A stretch of 64,000 nt of DNA from Antedon mediterranea (Eukaryota; Echinodermata; Crinoidea; Comatulida; Antedonidae), in the NCBI RefSeq assembly GCF_964355755.1, contig NC_092675.1, positions 191,001 to 255,000 of the forward strand. The letters are read 5' to 3'. The notes beneath the pieces were generated by a model, which saw only the letters and a list, made by a program, of their open reading frames with translations, was not told the origin of the DNA and made no database searches. The stretch's first letter is position 1. Each line of letters starts with the position of its first letter. This document shows positions 50,801 to 62,820 of this stretch, piece after piece. Position numbers and translations under genes: made by a program.

Positions 50801-53800
50801 CTAGTAAAAAAATTAGATAATACCACTACCACTTTTTAACCAGTTTTCACATGCACTTGTACAAATTGAATTTAATTCAGCTTGTATAATTCAAGTCAGG
50901 TGTGATCCTAAAACACAAATCAACCTGTGACTACTATTTACAGCAATGTTAGAATTTGATTTACACAAATTACAAACTTATATTTTTATGTATCGTCTAA
51001 AAAATCACTCCTTACCAAATCATATTATTTCTTTATTACCTAAACAACAGCCTGATACTCACAATAATAATAATAACAGGATTTTTATAGCGCACATACC
51101 ACTCAAGAGTGCTCAAGGCGCATTCAAAAAAGCAAAACAAATCATACAAATGCCCGACAAATAAAATGCAATTTCTTTGGAGGGTCCCCATCCGTTCTCG
51201 TTCTGTCGCGGTCCCGGACCCCTACCTAGGTGACCAAACAAAGGAACAGGATACACATTTGCCTTGCCACAGACGACCGGGTGCTCAGAGACAACAACCA
51301 AGACAGAGGCACCCCAAAGATAATGCTGGTCAGGAAAAAGTATACTATACAATTCAAGAACTTTAAGAAACCTCATGATTTCCATATGCCTTAATGAATA
51401 AATGTGTTTTTAATAATTTTTTAAAAGTATCAACAGTTTTGCAAAATCTGATAGAGCTCGGTAGAGCATTCCATAGACGAGGAGCAGTAACGGTGAAAGC
51501 TCTGTCTCCCCATGAGTGGTGAGACTTAGGTTGATGTAGAAGCAGCGTATCACTAGAACGCAGATTCCGTCTGGGAACATACAGCCTAAGCATGTCAGAA
51601 ATATATTCAGGAGCCATGCCATTAATAGACTTAAAAACAAAGAGTAATATTTTAAAAACAATGCGGTACCTAACAGGAAGCCAATGCAAAGTTTCCAAGG
51701 TATTTGATATGTGTGCATATCTTGGTAGTTTTTTAACAACTCGTGCCGCTGTATTTTGAATCAGCTGAAGCCTGTGGAGTTGTTTTTGTGGTAGCCCATA
51801 TAGCAATGAGTTTCCCATATCCAGTCGTGAAGTGACAAAAGCATGAACAAGTTGTTTAGCTGCTGCCTCATTAATAAACTTTCGAATCCTTCGGATGTTT
51901 CGTAAGTGAAAAGACAACGTAGAAATAGTTTTTGAGATATGAGAAATCATAGTCATACCCGCATCCATTTCAACCCCTAGATTTCTAACCTGCCTAGCCG
52001 GGTCTATTTGGGTTTCACCAATGTAAATAAAACTTGGTGGCAGTTTTTCCAACTGCAGCTTTGATCCAAAGAGAATATATTCTGTTTTTTCATCATTTAA
52101 GAAAGTTGTTTTTCATCCAGACATGCAATTCATGGATACAATGTTGGAGCAATTCCAAAGAAATGTCAATGTGTGTCATTGTAGGTTTAAAAGAAATATA
52201 AATCTGAGTATCATCAGCGTAAACATGATAGTACAGATCATATTTACTAATGATATCCCGTATTGGGTGTAAATAAATTGTGAACCATTGCGGCCCAATT
52301 ACAATACAAGATTTGCTTAAACAAATATTTTATCTGAAAAGCATACATTTCATTTAAGAAGAAAATCGATTTTTTATAATGGTCCAAAACTATGGAATTT
52401 ATTAAGTATTTCATTAAAATCTCTTCCTAATCTACCTTTGTTCAAATCTAACCTAAAAAAGTCTTTGGTCGCAGCATATGGCAGCTAAATCTCCCGTTCT
52501 TGTTCTTCTTGTTTCCTTTCTTCTTCGCTTAATTGAATTGAATACCTTATAATATTGTTGATCTTGTAATTGTACTATTGTCTTAGCAATTTAAGCTTCT
52601 GTATTTTTATTNNNNNNNNNNNNNNNNNNNNNNNNNNNNNNNNNNNNNNNNNNNNNNNNNNNNNNNNNNNNNNNNNNNNNNNNNNNNNNNNNNNNNNNNN
52701 NNNNNNNNNNNNNNNNNNNNNNNNNNNNNNNNNNNNNNNNNNNNNNNNNNNNNNNNNNNNNNNNNNNNNNNNNNNNNNNNNNNNNNNNNNNNNNNNNNNN
52801 NNNNNNNNNNNGTAAGCCGGACTGCTATTGTATACCTTCATTATTATTATTAGTTTTTTTTTTTAACCCTTTTTAACTGGTGGTCACGACTTAAAGTTGT
52901 CCGCAACTTATTTTGACCTCCATCCGCACATTTTTGATTTTTTTTGGTTTATTGTAATTTTCTTATTTGCAATTTGTAATTTTTATCTTTTATTTTAAAA
53001 TGTGTGGAGAAACTAATAAAACAAACAAAGAACTGGTACTATATAGAGTAATTTCCATACAGTTTTTTTTTTTTTAATTACCCTGGTTCATATTACTCTT
53101 ATTTATAAGTAACCTGAAACATCTTACCTTCACTACTTTAAGTTTCCTTGTAAGATAAGATGTTTTGGAAGTTTCCTTCAAGAAAGAAACATTTAACTCT
53201 CCATATTTGTTTACGTTTTCTGGCCAGTATTGTGTGCATTTATTCTACAAATAAAATTATAAAAACTGACAATTATAAACACAAAAATTGAAATGTATGT
53301 CATTTCTATATTTCAGTAAAAAAGCATTTACTGTATTTAAAATCACATTCTGAATGTGGTAACAAATATAATAGTTTTTTTTTACTTTTTAAGATAATAT
53401 ATAAGTAATATATCATAAAACCTTGAAAAGAAGCCTATCTCAAAAAGAAGTGCCCTTTTTAGTTTGCATAAGAAATCTCGAAAAGAAGGCCATCTCGAAA
53501 ATGTATTTGTGTTTTGAGGCCTATTTAAGAGTCCTATAACCCATGGGCTTCAATTCCCGTGTTACGGTAAACAATATAATTTGTTTGTAATAATCTGCTA
53601 TTTAAGCAATAGAATTCATGTTCAAGTCTTAGTTGCTGCAGACTTTATTTATTAATTTATTGGTTCTCTCCTTTAAAACAACTCCATTAACAGGAACTCT
53701 CTTGAAATGAGATGTTCACAAACAATATCAATATGCAGGAGAATGCTTAATAGCTTCAATCTAATGACAAGATTTCATTGCAATTGATGCAGTGTAATTT

Positions 53801-56800
53801 CACTCTTTACTGATCTAGACAGAAAAAAATAAGTATGCAATAAGGTTAGAATAGTACCTTCCCATCCTCAACTAGGTTTGCTGTCATGATAACAACAGAC
53901 ACATTCTCCTGCCAAATCATTCTCCAGAAGTCCACAACGGTTGATTTATTTGGTCCTTGTGCCGCAATATATTCATTTTCCTTCACAAAGCCCTATCATT
54001 AAATGATTATGCAAAACACACATTTTTCCAACTAAATATCTATTAATTAATTTAATCTTAATAATGGAGAATGTATAGGCAAAACTGCCCATTTTAGGTA
54101 CCACCCAAGTATTTTTCTTCTCAAAGCTATAGCTTATTTAAAAGCTTATAAAGATATAGATTTAATACACAGCAGGCACATGAGGCCGTGGAAGAACAAA
54201 CACCGGATGGAGGAATTAGATTGTTGCACTTATGCAGAAAAGGATGAGCTCAGTCTGAGGAGACCTTTCTCTTTCATGATGATGATGAATACACTCAAAC
54301 ACCCAAAAATGTTTCATTGAATTGACATACCTTAATAAAGCAAGCATTGATGTAATCAGAATATGGATTGTCATATATCACATCAAGGACAACACGATGC
54401 TCATCATCTAAATAAGAAATATTTTTATTTTACATTCATAAAAATAATCTATATATAAATTTACGTAAGGACAAAATTCGGTAAATCGCGCGTTATTTCT
54501 AGAATGTTTACTCGATGGTATATACAGTTGGTTAGAATCTCGGTACTGATTTAAACCACCCGATGTAACCCTGTTTACTAATTAAATTGAGTTAGATAAT
54601 TAGCTATTGACAATTAAAACGAATTTAGCTTGAATGATTTGCCCCTAATAGGGGTGTATTCCGACCGTAGTATACACTGTCTAATGGATGTCCTCTTAAA
54701 AAATACCTGCACACAATAATACGAGGATGCTTCGCATTTTCCTATCTCCTCCTACGATAATTGTTTTTAATAGCTGAAAACCGGTTGAACAGCTCGAGTA
54801 CAGTATCATAATGTTGAAGACAGGCCGATTTTCTTTAAAAAAAACTATTTTGATAGATTTAATATACGTTTATACAAATGTATTGATTTGCGATGAATGG
54901 AACATTCCAATCTATCAGACACCCAGTTTGTAGGTAAATTCATGAGCCCTCCATGGTTTAACACAAGTAGGTAAATTTATGGGCCCTTTGAGAATGAACT
55001 TAAAACTGAGATATAGCATTGCAACACTTTGACAATATTGTAAATACTGTACGTAATAATCATTTTTGGTCGCCATTTGAATCAAAATTTTCTTACTGTA
55101 AATGTGGTTACTGTTTATTGTATTAATTAGTAATTATAAAAAATATAAACGTCGTAGTGGTGTATCGTTAGATGTACTTTACTATTTTAATCGACTATAC
55201 AGGCACAGTTTTGTTTTTTGGACTCATTTTAAGACAAGTTTCTCCTTCGGAAGTAGGCCTAATTCTCAGTGTGCTAATTTTAGCTGACTACATAAATCAT
55301 CGTGTCTATTTATTCGTTTCTGTAAACGACAATGTATTTATAGTCCTGCAGTACGTACATTTGAAATCGCCAGTTATGTTACGCTGAAATGACTGTATAT
55401 TCGAGAACCATCTAGTTATTATAATTCATGATATTTGATTATCATTGTTAAGTTATATGTTGAATTTTTCACATTTTTAGTGTAAAGGCAGTGTTTTATT
55501 TCTCAAACAACTGACAATCATTGGAATATAACTGTCTAAATACATTTTCTATATGTTCTGCATAATTAATATATTCATCAAGAATCTCACAGGATAAAAA
55601 TACAGAGGGCTAGAATTTTCCCAGAGTTGCAAAAACTTACATGGAATAACATTGCGATAACGATTCTTGATTGCATTATTTGATTCCAGACCAACAGACT
55701 TACGAGCATCGGTTTTAATACCTTCAGGAAGAGACTAAAAACAAAACCAAATTTTAAAGTTCTGCTAAATTCTTACACAATATCCTATTTTATACCAAAC
55801 ATCCATGACTTTATATTAAACAGGTCAAACACAATACAAATCAAAATCTATATTGGCAAAAATCCAATAGAAACTGTGCCAGTTATGAATATTATTTTTA
55901 GCAAATGCATTTTGACTGTGACACTTACTTGACTGTGGCAGTCTATAACTTCAGTATGTAGAGTAGGGTAAATTATAATATTAAAAATTAATGTTGGTGT
56001 TTCTAAAATAAATTCAATGTAATCTGTGCACACATCATTAACATTGGCTCTCATGTGAGCATACATTCATGCTAGTACGTTTTTTTATACAAACTGTGTG
56101 ACATTTAAATTACTTCAGTGATTATTAACTAAAATTAGATTTCTTTCAATAGTTTACCTCCCATTCTTGCGTAAGTTGTTCATTTGCCTTCTTCTCCTCA
56201 ATATACTCTGCTAGTTTGTGTATTGGTATCGCAGGTTGTATGAACTCTTGGATTACATATGGATCAGGATCAGGTGTATAGTTGGAATAATCCTCTGTAA
56301 CAAAAACCATAAAACACATGATGCAATAATCTATTAGAAGTTTACAAGTTTACCTTATACCATGGTACCCATTGATTTACAACATGATACCTACACTGGG
56401 ACATCCACCTACACTTATCCATTTGCTTCACCACAACATTGTTACATATTTATATGTATACAGTTTACCTTGATTGTTAGTGGCCCCTAGAGCAAGTAGC
56501 TCATTATTGGTCTGCTCAGGTTCCTTGCCAGATCTTAGCCCATTTGGTGCTGACATGGGGATAACTCCTGGTCTCTTTAAGATCTGTCTTTTTGCTCGTC
56601 TATGTACAAAAAGTTTAGTGACAATTAATCTTCCACAATTGTTGGAAACATAGTTTATACAGAGTTACAGTAAGAATTTACTTAGAAATGATGCATTGGT
56701 GTACAGATGTAATTTCAATGTATGATAAAGTTTAAAAACAAGGAAGATTTGAATTTTTAAAACCAAAGATTTTAATTGAATATTCAACACTTCAATTCAA

Positions 56801-59800
56801 CACTATTTTATATTTTTTAACATGGGTATTGTGGACATGGACATTTCTACACATACAAACATACTTATGTGGTGTTAAGAAATGTATGAGTCAAGAAAAT
56901 AAATTTTTTAAAAAGCAGCGTTTCTGTATAATCTAATTAAAGAAATATGTTTTGATGGAATTTACTTACATTTTCCATGCCAGTACAACAGCAAAAACCA
57001 AGAGAAGAAGAACAGCAATCAGAACAATTACAATTACTGTTGTATCAATACCACCACCACCATCATCATCATCTGTATTTGGAGAATTATCTGTAGCCTC
57101 TACAAAATGAATTCTTATTTATTTCTACTTCTACTGTAATAAACTACTGTATAAGCTTACTCTGTCAAACAAATAGATATTAAAAATTGAAGGGGGATGG
57201 GAGGTACAGAGAATAATTATAATTAATAGCAATGTGATTTTTTTTAGAAAACGTGTATTTGCATTTAAGGTAATGAGATCCAAAGTTTGGGACCTATTGC
57301 TGAGAATAGTAACAGTTTTATGATGGGGTATGTAAATATCAAATCTATTTTGTGTGTTCTGATTGTGTATTGAGTGATTACATTTGTCAGGGTAGAAGAG
57401 AATTTAAGGAAGCATAAAGCAACAATCATTGTTGAACAGAGTTAATGTTTGAGGACATTAAGTTTGGCAAAAGGCAAGATGAATGAGAGAGTGCGAGATA
57501 TTATATATTATCCTGATAAGCTTTTTAAAAATAATCTTGTTTGTTTAGGATGGAAATGTAAAGTGATACCCAAAACAATGTTGCAGTTGCTCAGATAAGG
57601 AACAATAAAGTATAAATAGTATAATTATAAAGAAAATATGAAGACAATCTAAAAATGATACTAAAACTCTTGCAAACTTTACTTTAAATATCAAGAATGT
57701 GTTTTTTCCAGAATAAAGAATGATATAATTAGAAATAAAGTTGATTGTTCTGTTTTTTTTTATGGTTGGGATTGTTAATTTACATTATAAAATAAACACT
57801 AATTGTTACAAAACAAATCCTTTATATTTTAAGACCTAGTATTTTGGATCATGATGAAGGGCTAGTGTTTTCCAAACGCTCTACTAATTTTTCTGGCTGT
57901 TTTAATTTATCATTTTGATTTAGCTTTTTGCTTTTTTTGTATCTCCATTGAGATCCAGCCACTGATACCCACAGCATTGTCATTTTTTCAGTAATTTGCC
58001 TTTGGATTTATATATATATATAAATATTTTGTATATACTGTAATAATTAAACAAAATAAAATAAAAAATGTGTTTTAGCAGCTAGATGTAATGTAAAAGA
58101 TTACCTTTGACAGTAACTGTAAATACGCAGCTGCCCACATTATTAACGGTATCCATAGCAGTACAAGTAACATTAGTTGAACCAATATTAAATGATGAAC
58201 CAGAAGGTGGAGTACAAGTAGCTGACAGATCAGTATCAGCATTGTCACTGACTGTGGGGTCATCCCAGGTCACTAGTGTGCCTGTATCTTCTTCAACATA
58301 TTCAACAGGACAGCTTACAGTCGGACTATCATTATCTAAAATAAATATCAGGGCCGTAGCTACCAGTAAGGTAGTGTGTGAAGACACACTATTTATAAAT
58401 CTCTTTACTATTCCCAAATAAAAATATCACTCAAAATGCATTTTAAAAATGTTTTACCATAAATAACATCCCCTTTCAGTCAGGAGGTGCTTGCTTGTTT
58501 CCCTCTCCCAACTGGACTGTATGAAATGTCTTTGTTTTCTAAATTTTTGTTTCTAATAAACTTACCATTGACAGTAACTTTAAACACACAGATTCCTGTA
58601 TTACCAGCAGTATCCATTGCATTACAAGTAACATCAGTTGAACCAATATTAAATAATGAACCAGAAGGTGGATTACAAGTAGCTGACAGACCAGTATCAA
58701 CATTGTCAATGACTATAGGATCATCCCAGGTAACAGACGGTTCACCTGTTTCAATGTCTGGGCAGGTCAAAATGGGAACACCAACATCTACAAAAAAGTG
58801 AACTCCAGTGGTTTATAAACCACTTTCATACAATACCTTGTGAAATTATAATCAATCTTTGCCTTGATATAATGTCTCTAAATTTATTAAAACTGGAAGT
58901 CTCTTGTTTGCTACTTTTGATTTTTCTTCAGTTACCCCATTCCACATATAAAACAATTGTTTTTAAATGCCCACTGTTATTTAGAGCTTTTACTGTGCAA
59001 TAGTATACAAATATTGGCTGGGATGAGGGGCATGGTTCATAGTCCGCTTTACTGTAGCTGCACGTTTAAACTGGTTGTTTTATATGTAGGCCTTGCGCAC
59101 CTAGATCGATTAAATCCAGAAATGTGCAATCTAGAAAAGGTTATACCCAGACATGGGGATAGAATTTACCATTTTTTATCAACCAATCTAATGCTGTGAA
59201 TATAAAAATTAATAAAGCATATCATGTGATACTAAATTAAACCAATCAGATAGTAAGGATTTTGTTAAAACTTTGGATGCAGTGTTTAATTACTTACCAT
59301 TGACTGTAACTGAAAAATCACAACTTCCTGTATTACCAGCAGTATCAGTAGCATAGCAAGTACCAACCCTTGAACCAATATTAAATGATGAACCAGAAAG
59401 TGGATTACAAGTAGCTGATAGATCAGGATCAACATTGTCACTGACTGTGGGGTCATCCCAGGTCACTGTAGCTTGGTTTGATGTTGATATACTCCTAATA
59501 ATGTTTCCAGGACATTCAACATTTGGTCTTTCTTCATCTATAACAACTGTAATATTTCAATAATATGTATTAAAATATAAAGACAATAAAAATATAATAA
59601 ATAAATAAATTAAAGAAAAAGGACATAAAAATCAAGCATATTTAAGTAATATCATACAATACTCGAGTAAAATAATGAAATTACTCAAGTAAAATAATGA
59701 AATTTTACTGGATAATTGAAGGTTCACCCAATTGTGTCATTATGATCTGTATGTACAATTTGAACTATTAGTAGTACAGTAAAAAACAGAGAAATTAGTG

Positions 59801-61785
59801 TTTCATTAAACTTACTATTGACAGAGTCTGTAACTGTGAATGTGCACACTCCAATATTACCAGCAGTTAAAAAAGTCTAAAACATCATAGTTTACAAACA
59901 AAACTAACAAGTTGTACATAGTAAACATGCATACAAGGAGAAGAAGAGAAATACTGTATTTGTTTCATACTTACCATTGACAGTAACTGTAAATACACAG
60001 ATTCCTGTATTACTAGCAGTATCAGTAGCATAGCAAGTAACATCAGTTGAACCAATATTAAATGATGAACCAGAAGATGGAATACAAGCAGCGGATAGAT
60101 CAGTATCAACATTGTCACTCACTGTGGGGTCATTCCAGGTCACTGTAACTTGACTAAAGGTTGATATGCTTCTAGCAATGTTGTCAGGACATTCAACAAT
60201 GGGTTTTTCTGCATCTAGAAAAATATCAAAATGTATTTCAAATTATAAAATATGAGTATGCAAAATTAATTAATATTATAATACCTAGTGCTTAATATAA
60301 GTTGATTGAATGACATTGGGGCAAGATCCATGAAAGATATATTTTAAAGTATTTGTGCCATCTGAAGTTATTCTGTAAAACTACTGTAAAGCACTATTTA
60401 ATATTTTTGTTTCAAAATGTGATAATAAAGATTATACTGAATTAACCTCTTCATATCTTCATTAACATTCATTACTGTTTGGAATGACTGCCAACACAGT
60501 AAATTAAATAGACAACATGATGTTAGAATTTATAATTTGACATTGGCAAGTGCAGTATTTCTTATATATAATTGTAAAAGTACACCGTAACATGCAGTAA
60601 CAAACATAATTAGGATAAATTGTACTTGTACAATTAAAATTATTTCAAACTATTTAATGACATACCTAAAATAACATCAAAACTACAGGATCTAGTATTA
60701 CCATGGCTATCAGTTGCAGTACATGTTACCATAGTAGAGCCTGGAGGAAATGATGAATCAGATGGTGGAGTACAAATGGCAACAAGGCCAGTGTCAACAT
60801 CATCAGTTACTATTGGTGCATCCCAATCTAAAGTTAGCGGTGATGATGTTTTTAATATTTTATCAGCAGGACAGGTTACAACTGGTACTTTACTTATATG
60901 AACTAATAATGAAAAAAAGCCAAAATAATTATAATAAAAGGCATTGAAAACCATTTATATTATAGAATTTAAATGCTACTGTAAGCATACTCATCAATAA
61001 TTACTAACTTATAGTAATCTAATTCGATCTTTCGCAAATTATGAGCTGTGGCCCAAAATCGAGCCATGAATAATCTTTGGACACAGGACGGCTTGAGAAA
61101 TTGAAAAACAAACAACAAATTATTGTAGTAAGTGCCTTTATTTTACAGCAATACACAGCTTACAAGGGAGCAGTGTCAAGATGATGAATGGTCATATTTA
61201 TTTGTATATTCATCTTCAAATTGAGAAAATTCAGATTAGGTCTTCTACAGACACAATTTTGGTCAATGTGGCCAACACTAACATTTTTGGAAGCTTTAAC
61301 AGCATAATTTTTGTGTATATATACATTGCAAAACGTTAATTAAATTAATGAATCAACTGACACTCACATGATGATATGGAAAACAAAATTACATGCATTC
61401 CTCGTGTAAAATCCATTTTATAATGAATACTGTAAAATCCTAATAACACATCAGTGTTTTTTTAGGACTCTTTGATTGAGTTTTTTTTCCGATATTTTGG
61501 GAATCTAAAGAACTCGCTTAAAGTCAACATGAAGGTGGTACTGTATGTTAATCCTAACAATGAATCAATGTAAATGTTAATTACCTCCATAAACATCAAC
61601 TTCACAAACAGTGATCTCATTATTATTACTTTTGTATAAAGAAACATAACGTCCAATCAAAGATGGATTGCAGTCTACCAAGTGATGACCAGATGTTTGG
61701 GAAGGGATAGATCCACAGATGTTAGTGGAAGTCAAGAGTAAACTAGTATCAATATCAACACGGATCTCAATGCCAGTAAGTGTTC
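41891..61785 (-). CDS. Receptor tyrosine phosphatase with fucolectin-like and five HYR domains (5' partial)
   Basis: A predicted membrane receptor. Exons in transcription order: 61785-61585, 60902-60666, 60214-59975, 59537-59298, 58787-58566, 58335-58105, 57099-56970, 56599-56469, 56294-56158, 55734-55641, 54407-54331, 53992-53858, 53244-53128, 50776-50628, 50428-50293, 49926-49777, 49340-49241, 48563-48487, 48249-48115, 47920-47789, 45654-45503, 42441-42306, 41992-41891. Phases agree throughout: 1152 visible residues. The first exon is the end of a fucolectin-type domain ([20 protein letters not shown]). Five phase-1 exons each encode one HYR domain. A transmembrane helix (about 476-498) follows an Asp/Gly-rich stalk. 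D1 has [23 protein letters not shown] and intact [11 protein letters not shown] (Cys 779). D2 has [16 protein letters not shown] but VMCLDGLGRTG and GWPAN, so it is probably weak or inactive. The catalytic half resembles the PTPRK/M/T/U group. Signal peptide and first exons lie beyond 61785. Confidence 0.92.
42884..45535 (-). repeat. 50 bp minisatellite (about 53 copies) made of exon end plus splice donor
   Basis: On the minus strand each unit reads GAAATAGAAGACCCTACTAT, GGTTGTAATGTGCTT, then GTAAGTAAAGAGTGT. The first 35 nt are the last 35 nt of the phosphatase exon 45654-45503, and the remaining 15 nt are the start of its intron. The copy nearest the exon (45535-45486) is the functional junction; the rest fill the intron. 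Variants are few (TTACAACCA, AACAACCA or ACCAACCA; GCACAT or TCACAT). Units nearest the exon carry CTATTCCACA, the others CTATTTCACA. Read in the exon's frame, each donor gives an immediate TAA. Confidence 0.95.
46501..46990. repeat. Low-complexity array of a 12 bp unit (ATAAATGTTGAT)
   Basis: Short units alternate among ATAAATGTTGAT, ATAAATATGGAT, ATAAATGTTGCT and ATAAATGTTTCT. The period is a multiple of three, so both strands show false open frames (Asn/Asp/Val/Ile or Ile/Phe/Ser/Thr). It lies in a phosphatase intron. Confidence 0.9.
47247..47386. repeat. 53 bp tandem repeat, about 2.6 copies
   Basis: TAGTCATATCTGTATATATG, TTGGTATACAGGTCTGATTG and AATGAATGATGGA repeat nearly exactly. It lies in a phosphatase intron. 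Confidence 0.85.
48805..49110. mobile_element. Non-autonomous DNA transposon with GACCCCATTTACACTTACAA termini
   Basis: GACCCCATTTACACTTACAA with TTTGGGCT at the left mirrors AGCCCAGTACCCAA then TTGTAAGTGTAAATGGGGTC at the right. The 306 bp body is GC-richer than its surroundings and has no transposase. A target-site duplication is not clear, so the superfamily is open. It lies in the phosphatase intron between 48563 and 49241. Confidence 0.8.
51062..52299 (-). mobile_element. CR1/L2-like LINE fragment inserted into an older LINE
   Basis: The minus-strand frame 52052-51363 encodes the RT thumb and C-terminal region of CR1/L2-type LINEs: [78 protein letters not shown] and [10 protein letters not shown], then a stop. 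Its 3' end has AAGGCGC/GCGCTATAAAAATCC-type sequence and an (AAT)n tail at about 51064-51076 (plus strand), a CR1/L2 hallmark. CAAT at 51062-51065 and 52296-52299 may be a short target-site duplication. RT catalytic motifs are missing. Confidence 0.85.
52612..52811. other. Assembly gap of exactly 200 N
   Basis: The run is exactly 200 bases, a conventional scaffolding placeholder rather than a measured length. It falls inside repetitive LINE sequence within a phosphatase intron. The exons on both sides (53128-53244 and 50628-50776) are in order and in phase, which supports the join. Confidence 0.98.
59816..59868 (-). pseudogene. Relic of a HYR-domain exon (3' half only)
   Basis: On the minus strand the sequence encodes [12 protein letters not shown], then a two-residue insertion (DS), then VN and GTAAG, the standard end of a HYR exon in this gene. 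The 5' half, with the WDDPTVSDN and cysteine segments, is absent, and no acceptor lies at a suitable place. It sits between the two most similar HYR exons (59298-59537 and 59975-60214), so it looks like a decayed tandem duplicate. Confidence 0.75.
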
Positions 61786-61871
61786 CTGGAATTTAAAAAA
61801 AGAAAAAACATTATCTAAAAAATCCCTTGCAGGTAATTCAAAATGTTAGCTTAATACTTTGATATGGGTGT

Positions 61872-62820
61872 ATGAAAGGATGCTCTACATCCCACTATCT
61901 GATTGACATGCTCAACCTTCTTTATAAAGGAACTGACAAGCCGCGCAAAACAGGACGCTTGGTTATAACAGATTTCGCTAAAGCATTTGATGTTGTTGAC
62001 CATACAGTTGCAGCAAGTGATAGTGCCAAATCCTTGATTGTTGATTGGATATGTAACTTTTTCTCTGGAAGGCGCCAAAGAGTCAAGTACCAATCGACTT
62101 TGTCAGACTGGAAAACCTTATCCCGTGGTGTGCCACAAGGTACTAAGCTTGGAGAAATTGTGTTCCGTGCCGCCATCAACGATGCTGTGAAAGAAGCAAT
62201 CTGTAAAAAGTGGAAGTTCGTTGATGATCTTTCACTGGGCGAGGTAGTTAACTCTAATGCAACGTCTACACTACAACATGATGTTGATGATTTGGTCGAA
62301 TGGGCAACCATGAACAAATTTCAATTGAACCCATCAAAATGCAAACAACTTAAATTTTGTTTCATGAAGTCGCCACCCTATATGACACCTATCAACATAA
62401 ATGGCCGTGAATTAGAAACAGTTAACTATGCAAAAATACTCGGTGTTTACATCCAGGATGATTTAAAATGTTATGTCCAGGTTGACCATATCCTTAGTAA
62501 TGGAGGAAGACGTCTACACATGCTTAGCCTTTTAAAACAGTTTGGGATTCCTTTTGAAGACCTTGTCCAAGTTTACACCACATATGTTAGACCAATTTTC
62601 GAGTATGCAATACCAGTATGGCACTCTAGTCTTACTGTTGCGCAGACAAATGCCATAGAGTCCATGCAAAAACGTGCATGTAAGATAATGTTGGGTAAAG
62701 ATTACTAAGACTACAACACTTCCCTTAAAATTTTGAAAATCAAACGACTAGATGAACGCCGCGAAAATATATGTCGTAAATTTGCTTCAGATTGTATTAC
62801 GTCTAATAAATTTAAAATGG
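61872..62820 (+). mobile_element. Defective LINE reverse transcriptase fragment
   Basis: The open frame 61872-62708 covers much of an RT domain: LVITDFAKAFDVVDH, LSRGVPQGTKLG, the catalytic FVDD box, LNPSKCKQL, AKILGVYIQDDLK and the YVRPIFEYAIPVWHSSLT thumb region. A TAA at 62706-62708 interrupts the frame between LGKDY and DYNTSLKIL; the same frame then continues through RLDERRENICRKF. The endonuclease and the far C-terminus are missing. It lies on the plus strand just upstream (in transcription terms) of the first visible phosphatase exon, probably in an intron. Confidence 0.85.

Larger units (their letters stand above)
50946..53030 (+). mobile_element. Older LINE fragment (RT C-terminus), split by another LINE and a gap
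   Basis: The left part (50946-51065) encodes [20 protein letters not shown] and ends DTHN; the right part (from 52297) resumes with [16 protein letters not shown] and continues to [20 protein letters not shown] and [17 protein letters not shown] before a stop near 52487. Joined, they give the usual C-terminal order of a LINE RT protein (H-YNTR, then LWN, then FK..LK). A 200 N gap falls in its 3' untranslated part. The 3' end is probably the AATAAAACAAACAAAG stretch near 53018-53035. Confidence 0.72.

Noticed and set aside
58082-58421. Plus-strand frames over the HYR exons
   Set aside because: They are shadows of the minus-strand HYR exons, which have proper splice sites, phase and conserved cysteines.
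61872-62708. The RT frame as a host gene
   Set aside because: All motifs are those of a LINE reverse transcriptase and the frame is interrupted and truncated at both ends.
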